Shown here piece after piece: positions 44,760-55,626 of a stretch of DNA of 64,000 bases; the stretch's first letter is position 1, and the number at the start of each line of letters is the position of its first letter. The notes below the pieces were generated by a model. It saw only the letters and a list, made by a program, of their open reading frames with translations, was not told the DNA's origin and made no database searches. The position numbers and the translations under genes were made by a program. The stretch comes from CAIKMD01 sp035277525. GTDB lineage: Bacteria > Pseudomonadota > Alphaproteobacteria > ATCC43930 > CGMCC-115725. The stretch spans positions 14,823 through 78,822 of the forward strand of contig DATEKH010000147.1 of assembly GCA_035277525.1 (NCBI GenBank), written 5' to 3'.

Positions 44760-46001
44760 CTATTGCGCGACCAATTCGCGCCAGCGCCGCCAGAAGGCGC
44801 GCATCTGCAGTTCGTCGCTCGGTTGCGGATGCTCGCGCAGCATGCCGCGCGAGCATTCGATGAAGGCGTCCTCCGGCAAGGTCGCACAATTCTTCTGGAT
44901 CAGCTCCATCACCTCGACGTCGTCTGGCGTGGCATGTCCGGCTGGGCCGAGGAAGGACAGATAAATGTCGAGGCGCTGCTTGCGCACTTCCGGGTCGTCC
45001 ACGGCCGGCATCAAGGGCCAGGCGGTGATCTCGGCGTGATCGGCCGCGAGCGGGAAGCAGGTGCGGATGACGCGCCGCTGCTCGATGTAAAGCGTGTTGG
45101 GAAACAGCACCAGGGTCCGGGTGTAATCCAGCATCCGAGTGGCGCGGTCCTTGCCGAATTTCGCTTCCCAGCGCGCGCGCTTGGCTTCGTCGGCGATGCC
45201 GCTGAACTTGCGATATTCGATCACGGCGTGACCGTTGCCGAGCGCTTTGGGGCTGTGGGCGCCCTGGTTGGCGCTGCGCGGATCGGGCGGCTTGAGGCCG
45301 AGCACATTCGGCAGATAGTCGTGCATGAAACGGCTATGCGTCGAATTCAGGTGATAGATGTCGACGGTGTTTTCCATCAGCATTTTCCAATTGGCGCGCA
45401 TCGAATACTCATGCGTGCCGGGCAGAATCGCGCTGCCGTCCTCGTCCTGGTCGAGGATCATGTCGAGATAGCCGCGCGCATCGGCGAGATAGCTCTCGAG
45501 GCTTTCGGTCTCGCGGCTGAAGCAGGCGAAAAGCCAGCCGCGGTAATTCTGCGCGCGCACCTCGTAAAGCCCCATCTCCTCGGTCTTGAAGCCGGGACCA
45601 TAGGAATCGCGCCCCGGCACGCCGATCAGTCGGCCTTGATTGTCGTAGCTCCAATAGTGATAGAAGCACTGGAAGTTCCGAGCGTTGCCGGATGGGTGGC
45701 GGCAGACCATCGCGCCGCGATGACGGCAGCTGTTGTGGAAGAGGCGAATCTGGCCATCGCTGCCGCGAACGATGAGGACCGGCCGGCCGCCGACGCGGCG
45801 AGTGAGGAAATCGCCGGCCTTCGGCGCCTCGCTTTCATGCCCGGCATAGAGCCACGAGCGGTCGAAGATGCGCCGCTGTTCGCGCTGAAACAGCTCGGGG
45901 TCGGAATAGACCTTTGGGCTGAAGCGAAAGATGCCCTGCTGGGCGTCCTCGTGGAACAACGCCTCTGCGCTGCTGCGTCCGAAGAGTGCTGCCGTGTCCA
46001 T
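44760..46001 (-). CDS. Ring-hydroxylating dioxygenase large (alpha) subunit
   Basis: Catalytic subunit of 413 residues. Rieske ligands are Cys92-X-His94 (SCRHRG) and Cys112-X2-His115 (CFYHYWSYD); the second motif has CFYHY where most enzymes have CPYHG. The mononuclear iron region reads MENTVDIYHLNSTHSRFM, with His-X4-His and the bridging Asp. GIFRFSPKVYSDPELFQREQR and FDRSWLYAGHESE match benzoate/anthranilate-type oxygenases. The start at 46001 has GGGAGGG 4 bases upstream; the frame is open further upstream but overlaps the glutaryl-CoA dehydrogenase gene. It lies 22 bases after that gene. The reductase is not in the window. Confidence 0.9.
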   Translation of the reverse strand: MDTAALFGRSSAEALFHEDAQQGIFRFSPKVYSDPELFQREQRRIFDRSWLYAGHESEAPKAGDFLTRRVGGRPVLIVRGSDGQIRLFHNSCRHRGAMVCRHPSGNARNFQCFYHYWSYDNQGRLIGVPGRDSYGPGFKTEEMGLYEVRAQNYRGWLFACFSRETESLESYLADARGYLDMILDQDEDGSAILPGTHEYSMRANWKMLMENTVDIYHLNSTHSRFMHDYLPNVLGLKPPDPRSANQGAHSPKALGNGHAVIEYRKFSGIADEAKRARWEAKFGKDRATRMLDYTRTLVLFPNTLYIEQRRVIRTCFPLAADHAEITAWPLMPAVDDPEVRKQRLDIYLSFLGPAGHATPDDVEVMELIQKNCATLPEDAFIECSRGMLREHPQPSDELQMRAFWRRWRELVAQ

Positions 46002-46023
46002 GGTCCCTCCCGTTGTGGCAGGT

Positions 46024-47211
46024 TCAGAATGCCGCGAGCCCGGTCTGCGCGCGGCCGAGGATGAGGGCGTGGATGTCGTGCGTGCCCTCATAGGTGTTGA
46101 CGGTCTCGAGATTCATCATGTGACGGATCACGTGATATTCGTCGACAATGCCGTTGCCGCCGTGCATGTCGCGCGCCATGCGCGCGATGTCGAGCGCCTT
46201 GCCGGTCGAGTTGCGCTTCAGGATCGAGACCATCTCGGGCGTCGCGCGGCCTTCGTCCTTGAGCCGGCCGAGCCGGAGGCAGGCATGAAGCCCGAGCGTG
46301 ATCTCGGTCATCATGTCGGCGAGCTTCTTTTGCACGAGCTGGGTCGCGGCCAAGGGCTTGCCGAAGGCATGGCGCGCGAGCGTGTAGTCGCGCGCCGCGT
46401 GCCAGCAGAACTCGGCGGCGCCGAGCGCGCCCCAGGCGATGCCGTAGCGCGCATTGTCGAGGCAGGTGAACGGGCCGCGCAAGCCGGTGACGCCCGGCAG
46501 GATGTTCTCCTCGGGCACGAACACGTCGGCCATCACGATCTCGCCGGTGATCGAGGCCCGGAGCGAGAATTTGCCTTCGATCTTCGGCGTCCCGAGGCCC
46601 TTCATGCCGCGCTCCAGGATGAAGCCGCGGATCGTCTCGTCGAGCTTTGCCCAGACCACCATGATATCGGCGATTGGCGAGTTGCTGATCCACATCTTGG
46701 CGCCGTTCAAGACGTAGCCGCCATCGACCTTCTTGGCGCGGCTTTTCATGCCGCCGGCATCGGAGCCGTGATCGGGCTCGGTCAGCCCGAAGCAGCCGAT
46801 CATCGCGCCGGTCGCGAGCTTCGGCAGGTATTTGGCCCTCTGCGCCTCGGTGCCGAAATCATGGATCGGCCCCATCACCAGCGAGGACTGAACGCTCAAA
46901 CTGGAGCGATAGCCGCTGTCGACGCGCTCCAACTCGCGCGCGACGAGGCCGTAGCAGACATAGCTGACGCCGGCGCAGCCATAGCCCGAGATCGTCGAGC
47001 CGAGAAAGCCCAGCGCGCCCATCTCGTTCATGATCTCGCGGTCGAAGCTCTCGCTGCGGAACGCCGCCTGGATCCGCGGCATGAGCTTGTCCTGCGCATA
47101 GGCGCGCGCGCTGTCGCGCACCAGCTTTTCCTCGCTCGTGAGCATGTCCTCGAAGAGCAGCGGGTCCTGCCAGTTGAAGCTCGGCCTGTCCTTGCGCGGC
47201 GCGGTCGCCAT
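46024..47211 (-). CDS. gcdH: Glutaryl-CoA dehydrogenase
   Basis: FAD-dependent acyl-CoA dehydrogenase of 395 residues that oxidises and decarboxylates glutaryl-CoA to crotonyl-CoA. It starts FNWQDPLLFEDMLTSEEKLV, a signature of GcdH, and has IGCFGLTEPDHGSDAGGM, KMWISNSPIADIMVVWAKLD and the catalytic glutamate in VNTYEGTHDIHALILGRAQ. Length and motifs are normal. It is the first gene of an operon with the alpha and beta oxygenase subunits, which is unusual. Glutaryl-CoA arises from lysine, tryptophan and some benzoate-type routes, so co-expression with an aromatic dioxygenase fits aromatic acid breakdown, though this is inference. Confidence 0.95.
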   Translation of the reverse strand: MATAPRKDRPSFNWQDPLLFEDMLTSEEKLVRDSARAYAQDKLMPRIQAAFRSESFDREIMNEMGALGFLGSTISGYGCAGVSYVCYGLVARELERVDSGYRSSLSVQSSLVMGPIHDFGTEAQRAKYLPKLATGAMIGCFGLTEPDHGSDAGGMKSRAKKVDGGYVLNGAKMWISNSPIADIMVVWAKLDETIRGFILERGMKGLGTPKIEGKFSLRASITGEIVMADVFVPEENILPGVTGLRGPFTCLDNARYGIAWGALGAAEFCWHAARDYTLARHAFGKPLAATQLVQKKLADMMTEITLGLHACLRLGRLKDEGRATPEMVSILKRNSTGKALDIARMARDMHGGNGIVDEYHVIRHMMNLETVNTYEGTHDIHALILGRAQTGLAAF

Positions 47212-47254
47212 CGATGTCTCCCTCTCGCTCCGAAAACGGCGCTATTCTAACGTC

Positions 47255-47440
47255 ATGGCGGCGGAGCGCGAGGTCATCTTTGAGTTCGTGCGCGTGGGCG
47301 GAACGGTGAAGGTCACCGCGCTCGACGTTGCGAGCGGCGTCGAGGTTTCGATCGTCGCGCCGACCTCGGCGGGCGAGGCTGCGATGAAACGCCTCGCCAA
47401 GCAAAAGCTCGACTATGTGATGGCGAAAGGCGGCCGCTAG
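47255..47440 (+). CDS. DUF6898-like small protein
   Basis: Basic protein of 61 residues, MAAEREVIFEFVRVGGTVKV and then DVASGVEVSIVAPTSAGEAA with a Lys-rich end. It resembles the DUF6898 family of short alphaproteobacterial proteins; the function is unknown. It has no signal peptide or TM segment. The gene is divergent from gcdH (43-base gap) and its end overlaps the convergent MsrQ-like gene by 4 bases. The start at 47255 is the first ATG matching the family; no strong ribosome site is visible. Confidence 0.7.
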   Translation: MAAEREVIFEFVRVGGTVKVTALDVASGVEVSIVAPTSAGEAAMKRLAKQKLDYVMAKGGR

Positions 47441-48300
47441 GCGGTCCGCAGCTTCGCTTCGACTTGCCGCTTGATGAGGACGCGCAGCGCGCCCAAAAGC
47501 GCCACGGCGCTGGTCGAGACCAAGACGATCCAGGCCGGCCGGATTCCGGTCTCGAGCGAGAAATCCGCCATCAGCACGAGCCCGAAAGGCGCGCCCATGG
47601 CGAGCGTGAAATAGGCGGCTTCGCCCAGCGCGGTGAGCGCGCCGGCGGCAAGGCTCATCGCCGCCATCGCGGCAAGCGGCAGCTTGCCGCGGCCAAAGCG
47701 CCAGGCGAGCGCGCGGCATCCCATCAGCCAGACAAAGATGCCCGCCATGACCGTGGGTTCCCACTCGTCGAGCTTCGATTGCATGAAGTAGTGGATGACG
47801 GCGAGCAACGCGATCGCATAGAGGATGCGGTGAAGCTTTTGCCAGCGCCGTGCGCCGAGGCGGCGCTGCCAGCCATCGGTCGAGGTGATGGCGAGCACGC
47901 CGAGCCCCAAAAGCGCGCTGAAACCGATGGTGAGATAGATACGCAGGACGATCTCGGAGGCGACGGTCGGGATGTCGAAAGCCTCGTCCGCGGTATAGAG
48001 CGAGAGATGCACGAGAACATAGACAAAGGCCGCGACGCCGACCATGCGTCGCACCTGCAGAAGCTGTGGCCACCGCAGCACGACTCGTGCCGGCGATATC
48101 GCCAGCGCGATGAAGACCAGACGGATCGTCCAATCGCCGAACTGGTGAATGGCCTCGGTCAGCGGCCGCGCGCCCAAAAGCCCGAGATCGAAGGAGATCG
48201 CCGTCCACAGGCCCGGCACGAACAGGGCTGCGAGCACGAGCGCTTTCAGCGGCGAGAACCGGCCGTCATGATCGTACCAAGGAAGATTGCGCAAGCTCAT
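47437..48300 (-). CDS. MsrQ/YedZ-like heme-binding ferric reductase-domain protein
   Basis: Integral membrane protein of 287 residues with the ferric reductase-like transmembrane domain. Six or more hydrophobic helices, with histidines in helices such as HQFGDWTIRLVFIALAISP and KLHRILYAIALLAVIHYFMQ likely binding two b hemes. VRRMVGVAAFVYVLVHLSLY is a YedZ/MsrQ hallmark. It is longer than E. coli MsrQ (about 210 residues) because of an extra C-terminal helical part. MsrQ feeds electrons to the periplasmic methionine sulfoxide reductase MsrP; no msrP gene is adjacent. I start it at 48300 (MSLRNLPWYDHD); upstream sequence is Arg-rich and unlikely coding. Confidence 0.85.
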   Translation of the reverse strand: MSLRNLPWYDHDGRFSPLKALVLAALFVPGLWTAISFDLGLLGARPLTEAIHQFGDWTIRLVFIALAISPARVVLRWPQLLQVRRMVGVAAFVYVLVHLSLYTADEAFDIPTVASEIVLRIYLTIGFSALLGLGVLAITSTDGWQRRLGARRWQKLHRILYAIALLAVIHYFMQSKLDEWEPTVMAGIFVWLMGCRALAWRFGRGKLPLAAMAAMSLAAGALTALGEAAYFTLAMGAPFGLVLMADFSLETGIRPAWIVLVSTSAVALLGALRVLIKRQVEAKLRTA

Positions 48301-48412
48301 TGCCGCGATTTTTCTAGCGCAAGCGCTCGCCTGCGCCCACGGGAAACCCTTCACGATTCGGCGATTTTGCAGCCTTGCTCCGGGCGCGACACCCGCATAA
48401 TTTGAATTCCCC

Positions 48413-49326
48413 ATGAGTTACTTCCTGCAGCAACTGATCAACGGCCTGACGCTCGGCGCGATCTATGGCTTGATCGCCATCGGCTACACCATGGTTTACG
48501 GCATCGTCGGCATGATCAATTTCGCCCATGGCGAGATTTACATGATCGGCGCCTTCGTCTCGCTCATCACCTTTTTCGTTCTGGGCGTGGCCGGGGTTAC
48601 ATGGGTACCGCTCGCCTTGGCGCTGGTTCTGGTCTCGGCGATGATTTTCACGGCTTTTTACGGCTGGACGGTCGAGCGGGTCGCCTACCGGCCATTGCGG
48701 GGCTCTTTCCGCCTGGCGCCGCTCATCTCGGCGATCGGCATGTCGATCTTCCTGCAAAACTATGTCCAGCTCGTGCAAGGGGCGCAGGTGAAAAGCATGC
48801 CGCCGGTAATCAATGGCGGCTTCCGCCTGATGGAGACAAACGGCTTCGTCGTCCAGCTCAGCTATCTTCAGATCATGATCATGCTGACGACGGTCGCGCT
48901 GATGGCGGGGTTCAGCATCATGATCGCGGCGACGCCGCTCGGCCGGGCGCAGCGCGCCTGCGAGCAGGACATGACCATGGCGGCGCTGTTGGGCATCAAC
49001 GTCGATCGCACCATCTCGACGACCTTTATCATCGGCGCCATCCTCGCGGCCGTGGCCGGCATGATGGTCACGCTCTATTACGGCGTGATCGATTTCTTCA
49101 TCGGCTTTCTTGCCGGCATGAAGGCGTTCACCGCCGCGGTCCTGGGCGGCATCGGCTCGCTGCCCGGCGCCATGCTGGGCGGCTTGCTGATCGGCCTCAT
49201 CGAGGCGTTTTGGGCGGGGTATTTCAACGCCGCCTACAAGGACGTCGCGGTGTTCGGCATCCTCGTTCTCGTGCTCATCCTGCGGCCTTCCGGGCTTCTC
49301 GGGCGTCCCGAGGTGGAGAAGGTTTG

Positions 49327-49327
<1 letters not shown>
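48413..49327 (+). CDS. livH: Branched-chain amino acid ABC permease LivH
   Basis: Membrane permease of a LIV-type ABC importer, 304 residues, about eight TM helices. It starts MSYFLQQLINGLTLGAIYGL, the standard N-terminus, and carries ACEQDMTMAALLGINVDRTI, the cytoplasmic loop that docks the ATPases. GGIGSLPGAMLGGLLIGLIE is the typical later loop. First gene of livH-livM-livG-livF-(unknown)-livK; its stop overlaps the next gene by one base. It is divergent from the MsrQ-like gene. The operon imports branched-chain or other hydrophobic amino acids. Confidence 0.96.
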
Positions 49328-50603
<1,276 letters not shown>

Positions 50604-50607
<4 letters not shown>

Positions 50608-51410
50608 GCGCGGCGCCGCTTCTCGGCGTCGAGCAGCTCACCATGCGCTTCGGCGGGCTGCTCGCGGTCGACGCGCTCTCTTTCGAAGTCGCCCCGCGCG
50701 ACATCACCGCGATCATCGGGCCGAACGGCGCGGGCAAGACGACCGTCTTCAATTGCCTCACCGGCTTTTATCGCCCGAGCGCGGGAAGCCTCGCCTTGAA
50801 CCGCGCCGGCAAGATCATGCGGCTCGAGCGCATGGAAGGTTGGCGCATCGCGCGCGACGCGGGCGTGGCGCGCACCTTCCAGAACATCCGCCTCTTCGCC
50901 GGCATGAGCGTGCTCGAGAACCTCATCATCGCCCAGCACAACGCCTTGAGCCGGGCGAGCTTTTATACGCTCGGCGGGCTCTTCGGCTCGCGCGCTTATC
51001 GCACGGCGGAGGCGGAGGCGCTGGAAAAGGCGCGCTATTGGCTCGAGCGCGTCGGGCTTTCCGCGAACGCCGATCTCGCCGCCTCGACCTTGCCCTATGG
51101 CGCGCAGCGCCGGCTCGAGATCGCGCGCGCCATGTGCACCGATCCGGCGCTGTTGTGCCTCGACGAGCCGGCGGCCGGGCTCAATCCGCATGAATCCGCC
51201 GAGCTTAATCATCTTTTGCTCTCGATCCGCGATCGTCGTGGCGTCGGCATCCTGCTGATCGAGCATGACATGAACGTGGTGATGGGGATTTCCGACCACA
51301 TCGTCGTGCTCGATTACGGCCGCAAGATCGCCGATGGCGCGCCAGCGGATGTGCGGCGCGATCCCGCGGTGATCAAGGCCTATCTCGGCGAGGAACACGA
51401 GGAGAAGTGA
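50604..51410 (+). CDS. livG: Branched-chain amino acid ABC ATPase LivG
   Basis: First LIV ATPase, 268 residues. Walker A GPNGAGKTTVFNCLTGFYRP, the LivG-specific VARTFQNIRLFAGMSVLENL after the Q-loop, signature LPYGAQRRLEIARAM and Walker B LLCLDEPAAGLNP are present. The switch histidine is in LLIEHDMNVVMGISD. It starts at a GTG (50604) inside the livM stop (GTGA), so it is strictly coupled. Confidence 0.95.
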
Positions 51411-51417
51411 GCGCGCG

Positions 51418-52128
<711 letters not shown>

Positions 52129-52168
52129 TATAAGATGGACGCAAGAGTGTCCCGTCTTGGAGGCCAGG

Positions 52169-52636
52169 ATGGCCGAGAAGGACAAAGAAGCGGCGCCGCA
52201 TGAAGGACAGACCGGGCGCGCCGAGCCCGTGATCCCCGGCTATTGGGGCTCCAACCTGCTGATCTATGGCGACGTCTCGCGGCTGCTGTTGCGCGTGCAC
52301 CGCAACGTCGCCGCGCATATGGATGCGCATAAAAGGCTGATGGAACGCTTGCAATCCGTGTTGCAGCACGAGCAGGCCATGGTGCTCGAGTTTGCGCGCG
52401 TCATCGACGAAGCCGCCGCGCAGGCAACCCGCTCATCGAACGAGGAGCGGCCGGCGCTCGGCAAGGACAACATGGACCGCATCTTCGAGCATGCGGGCAA
52501 GGCCATGCAGGAATCTGGCAAGATGCTGACCGATATTCAGCTTGAAGCCTTGGCGCTTCTGCAGCACTACATCGAGGATGCGCGCGCCGAGCCGCCGCAA
52601 GCGGAGAGTGACGCGACAAAAGGGAAGGAAGCCTAA
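52169..52636 (+). CDS. Helical cytoplasmic protein of unknown function in the liv operon
   Basis: Not assigned to a family. The 155-residue product has no signal peptide or TM helix. After a charged N-terminus comes PVIPGYWGSNLLIYGDVSRL and then long amphipathic helices (RVHRNVAAHMDAHKRLMERL, EQAMVLEFARVIDEAAAQ) with an acidic C-terminus, suggestive of a coiled-coil or phasin-like bundle. A GGAGG ribosome site precedes ATG 52169. It lies between livF and livK, 40 bases after and 4 bases before them, so it is probably co-transcribed with the transporter. Confidence 0.7.
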   Translation: MAEKDKEAAPHEGQTGRAEPVIPGYWGSNLLIYGDVSRLLLRVHRNVAAHMDAHKRLMERLQSVLQHEQAMVLEFARVIDEAAAQATRSSNEERPALGKDNMDRIFEHAGKAMQESGKMLTDIQLEALALLQHYIEDARAEPPQAESDATKGKEA

Positions 52637-52640
52637 TTCC

Positions 52641-53756
52641 ATGGTTGCCAAATCGGCCTTGTTGGTGATTGCGGCGGCGACGCTCCTTGGCGCCGGCGTT
52701 GCCCGCGCGGATATCAAGATCGCGGTCGCCGGTCCGATCACCGGCTCGGATGCCGCGGTCGGCGAGCAGATGCGGCGCGGTGCGGCGATGGCCGTCGCCG
52801 ATATCAATGCGCATGGCGGGCTCTTGGGCCAGAAGCTCTCGCTCCAGGTGGGCGACGATGCCTGCGACCCGAAACAGGCCGTCGCCATCGCCAACAAATT
52901 CGCGGTCAGCGGTGTCGTCTTTGTCGCCGGTCATTATTGCTCGAGCACCTCGATCCCGGCTTCGGCGGTCTACGCCGATGCGGGCATCATCGAGATCTCG
53001 CCCGCCTCGACCAACCCCGCCTATACCGACGAGCCGGCGAAGAAAGGGTGGATCAACGTCTTCCGCGTCTGCGGGCGCGACGACGTGCAGGGCAAGGTCG
53101 CGGGCAACTACATCGCCGCGCATTTCAAGGGCAAGCCCGTCGCCATCGTCGACGACAAGACTACCTATGGCAAGGGATTGGCCGACGAGACGCGCAAAGC
53201 CTTGCGCGCCGCCGGCGACAAGGAGGTGCTCGACGAGACGATCAATCAGGGCGACAAGGACTTCTCCGCGCTCGTCAGCAAGATGAAGCAGTCGAATGTC
53301 GGCGTCATTTATTTCGGCGGCTATTACACCGAGGCCGGGCTGATCGTCCGCCAGGCGAAAGAGCAGGGCCTCAAGGCCGTGCTGGCCGGCGGCGACGCGC
53401 TGGTCACGACCGAGTTCTGGAAGATCACCGGCGATGCCGGCCTCGGCACGCTCATGACCTTCTCGCCCGATCCGCGCAACATGCCGGCCGCGCAATCGGT
53501 GGTCGCCGAGTTCAAGAAACAGGGCTACGACCCGGAGGGCTACACGCTCTACACCTATGCCGCGGTTCAGGCCTATGTCGAAGCCGCCGCCCGCGCGAAA
53601 ACCCTCGACACCGAGGCGGTGTCGAAGGCGTTGCACGGCGCCCGCTTCGACACCGTGCTGGGCAATATCGGCTTCGATGCCAAGGGCGACATCATCGGTC
53701 CCGGCTACGTCATGTTCGTCTGGCGGGATGGAAAATACAGCGAAACCAACGGCTAA
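52641..53756 (+). CDS. livK: Branched-chain amino acid ABC substrate-binding protein
   Basis: Periplasmic receptor of the LIV importer, 371 residues. Signal peptide MVAKSALLVIAAATLLGAGV, cleaved after ARA. The mature protein begins DIKIAVAGPITGSDAAVGEQ and contains FVAGHYCSSTSIPASAVYAD, the ligand loop typical of Leu/Ile/Val receptors, plus LADETRKALRAAGDKEVLDE. The ATG at 52641 is 4 bases after the unknown helical gene. Last gene of the liv operon. Confidence 0.94.
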   Translation: MVAKSALLVIAAATLLGAGVARADIKIAVAGPITGSDAAVGEQMRRGAAMAVADINAHGGLLGQKLSLQVGDDACDPKQAVAIANKFAVSGVVFVAGHYCSSTSIPASAVYADAGIIEISPASTNPAYTDEPAKKGWINVFRVCGRDDVQGKVAGNYIAAHFKGKPVAIVDDKTTYGKGLADETRKALRAAGDKEVLDETINQGDKDFSALVSKMKQSNVGVIYFGGYYTEAGLIVRQAKEQGLKAVLAGGDALVTTEFWKITGDAGLGTLMTFSPDPRNMPAAQSVVAEFKKQGYDPEGYTLYTYAAVQAYVEAAARAKTLDTEAVSKALHGARFDTVLGNIGFDAKGDIIGPGYVMFVWRDGKYSETNG

Positions 53757-53850
53757 GCTGCGGCGCTCGACCCACGAGGAGTGGTAGCGGCCCAGGCCTT
53801 CCCCGCGATATCTGGTATTCTTCGGCCGGGGCGCCTATTTTGTCCTGCAT

Positions 53851-54282
53851 ATGACCGAAACCGTCGCCGTTGCCGCCGATCATGGCGGCTTTGAATTGAA
53901 GCGCGCCCTCGTACCCGAGCTGCGCGCGCTCGGCTTCGGGGTGCTCGACCTCGGCACGAACGGGCCAGAGCCGGTCGATTATCCCGATTTCGCCGATGCG
54001 GTGGCGGCGGCGATAGAGTCGGGCAAGGCGCAGCGCGGTCTCCTCGTTTGCGGCACCGGGATCGGCGTCGCGATGGCGGCCAATCGCCACCGCTTCCTGC
54101 GCTGCGCGCTGGCGCATGATGCGACCACCGCACGGCTCGCGCGTCAGCACAATGACGCCAATGTCCTGGCGCTGGGCGGGCGCGTCATCGGCACGGAGAC
54201 CGCCAAGGATTGCGTCCGCATCTTCTTCACCACCGCTTTCGAGGGCGGGCGGCATGCCCGCCGTGTTGCGTTGTTCTCATAA
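53851..54282 (+). CDS. rpiB: Ribose-5-phosphate isomerase B
   Basis: Interconverts ribose 5-phosphate and ribulose 5-phosphate (or allose phosphates), 143 residues. It has VAVAADHGGFELKRALVPEL, the phosphate-binding VCGTGIGVAMAANRHRFLRC with the catalytic Cys, and HNDANVLALGGRVIG, all as in RpiB/LacAB. It precedes glyA by 18 bases, a gene order common in alphaproteobacteria, and may feed ribulose 5-phosphate to the riboflavin genes further on. Confidence 0.94.
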   Translation: MTETVAVAADHGGFELKRALVPELRALGFGVLDLGTNGPEPVDYPDFADAVAAAIESGKAQRGLLVCGTGIGVAMAANRHRFLRCALAHDATTARLARQHNDANVLALGGRVIGTETAKDCVRIFFTTAFEGGRHARRVALFS

Positions 54283-54300
54283 CCCCGAGGTCCTGCATCC

Positions 54301-55602
54301 ATGTCGTCATCAAAGCGCGCTCCCGCCAATGTCGATCGCTTCTTCGCGGGCTCGCTCGCCGAAATCGATCCGGAGGTCATGGCGGCGATCGATAAGGAGC
54401 TTGGGCGGCAGCGCGGCACGATCGAGCTGATCGCGTCGGAGAACATCGTCTCGCGCGCGGTGCTCGAGGCGCAGGGCTCGGTTCTCACCAACAAATACGC
54501 CGAGGGCTATCCCGGGCGGCGCTACTACGGCGGCTGCGAATTCGTCGACATCGCCGAGCAGCTGGCGATCGACCGCGCCAAGCGCCTGTTCGAGTGCAAT
54601 TTCGCCAATGTCCAGCCGCATTCGGGCTCGCAGGCCAACCAGGCGGTCATGCTGGCGTTGTTGAAGCCGGGCGACACTATCATGGGCATGTCGCTCGCGG
54701 CCGGCGGCCACCTGACGCATGGTGCGCCGCCCAACCTCTCGGGCAAATGGTTCCACGCGATTCATTACGGCGTCCGCCGCGATGACGCGCGCATCGATTA
54801 CGACGAGGTCGAGCGTCTCGCCAAGGCCGAGCGGCCGAGGCTGATCATCGCTGGGGGCTCGGCCTATCCGCGCATCATCGATTTCGCGCGCTTCCGCCGC
54901 ATCGCCGACGAGGTGGGCGCCTTCCTCATGGTCGACATGGCGCATTTCGCGGGGCTCGTCGCGGGCGGCGCGCATCCGAGCCCGCTGCCGCACGCGCATG
55001 TGGTGACCACCACCACGCACAAGACGCTGCGCGGGCCGCGCGGCGGCATGATCCTCGGCAACGACGAAGAGATCGGCAAAAAGATCAACAGCGCGATCTT
55101 CCCCGGCCTGCAAGGCGGGCCGCTGATGCATGCCATCGCCGCCAAGGCCGTGATGCTGGGCGAGGCGCTGAGGCCCGAATTCAAGCTCTACGCGCGCGCC
55201 GTCGCCGAGAACGCCAAGGCCTTGGCCGCGCGCCTCGTCGATCGCGGTCTCGCCATCGTCTCGGGCGGCACCGACACGCATTTGATGCTGGTCGATCTCC
55301 GACCCAAGCATCTCACCGGCAAGGTGGCGGAGGTCGCGCTCGAACGCGCCGGGATCACCTGCAACAAGAACGGCATCCCGTTCGATCCGGAAAAGCCCAC
55401 CGTGACCTCGGGCGTGCGGCTTGGCAGCCCCGCCGGCACGACGCGCGGTTTTGGCCCGGCCGAGTTCCGGCAGATCGGCGATCTCATCGCCGAGGTGCTC
55501 GACGGGCTCAATGCCAATGGCGAGAACAACGCTTCGGTCGAAGTGGCGGTGCGCCGCAAGGTCGAGGCGCTATGCGCCGCGTTCCCGGTCTATTCCGGCT
55601 GA
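54301..55602 (+). CDS. glyA: Serine hydroxymethyltransferase
   Basis: PLP enzyme that converts serine and tetrahydrofolate to glycine and methylene-THF, 433 residues. The PLP lysine lies in VVTTTTHKTLRGPRGGMILG; other markers are IELIASENIVSRAVLEAQGS, NKYAEGYPGRRYYGG and FANVQPHSGSQANQAV. The ending DDLIAEVLDGL-type tail is normal. It sits between rpiB and nrdR, as in many alphaproteobacteria. Confidence 0.97.
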   Translation: MSSSKRAPANVDRFFAGSLAEIDPEVMAAIDKELGRQRGTIELIASENIVSRAVLEAQGSVLTNKYAEGYPGRRYYGGCEFVDIAEQLAIDRAKRLFECNFANVQPHSGSQANQAVMLALLKPGDTIMGMSLAAGGHLTHGAPPNLSGKWFHAIHYGVRRDDARIDYDEVERLAKAERPRLIIAGGSAYPRIIDFARFRRIADEVGAFLMVDMAHFAGLVAGGAHPSPLPHAHVVTTTTHKTLRGPRGGMILGNDEEIGKKINSAIFPGLQGGPLMHAIAAKAVMLGEALRPEFKLYARAVAENAKALAARLVDRGLAIVSGGTDTHLMLVDLRPKHLTGKVAEVALERAGITCNKNGIPFDPEKPTVTSGVRLGSPAGTTRGFGPAEFRQIGDLIAEVLDGLNANGENNASVEVAVRRKVEALCAAFPVYSG

Positions 55603-55626
55603 GGCGCGGCAAAGGGGAGAGAGACG

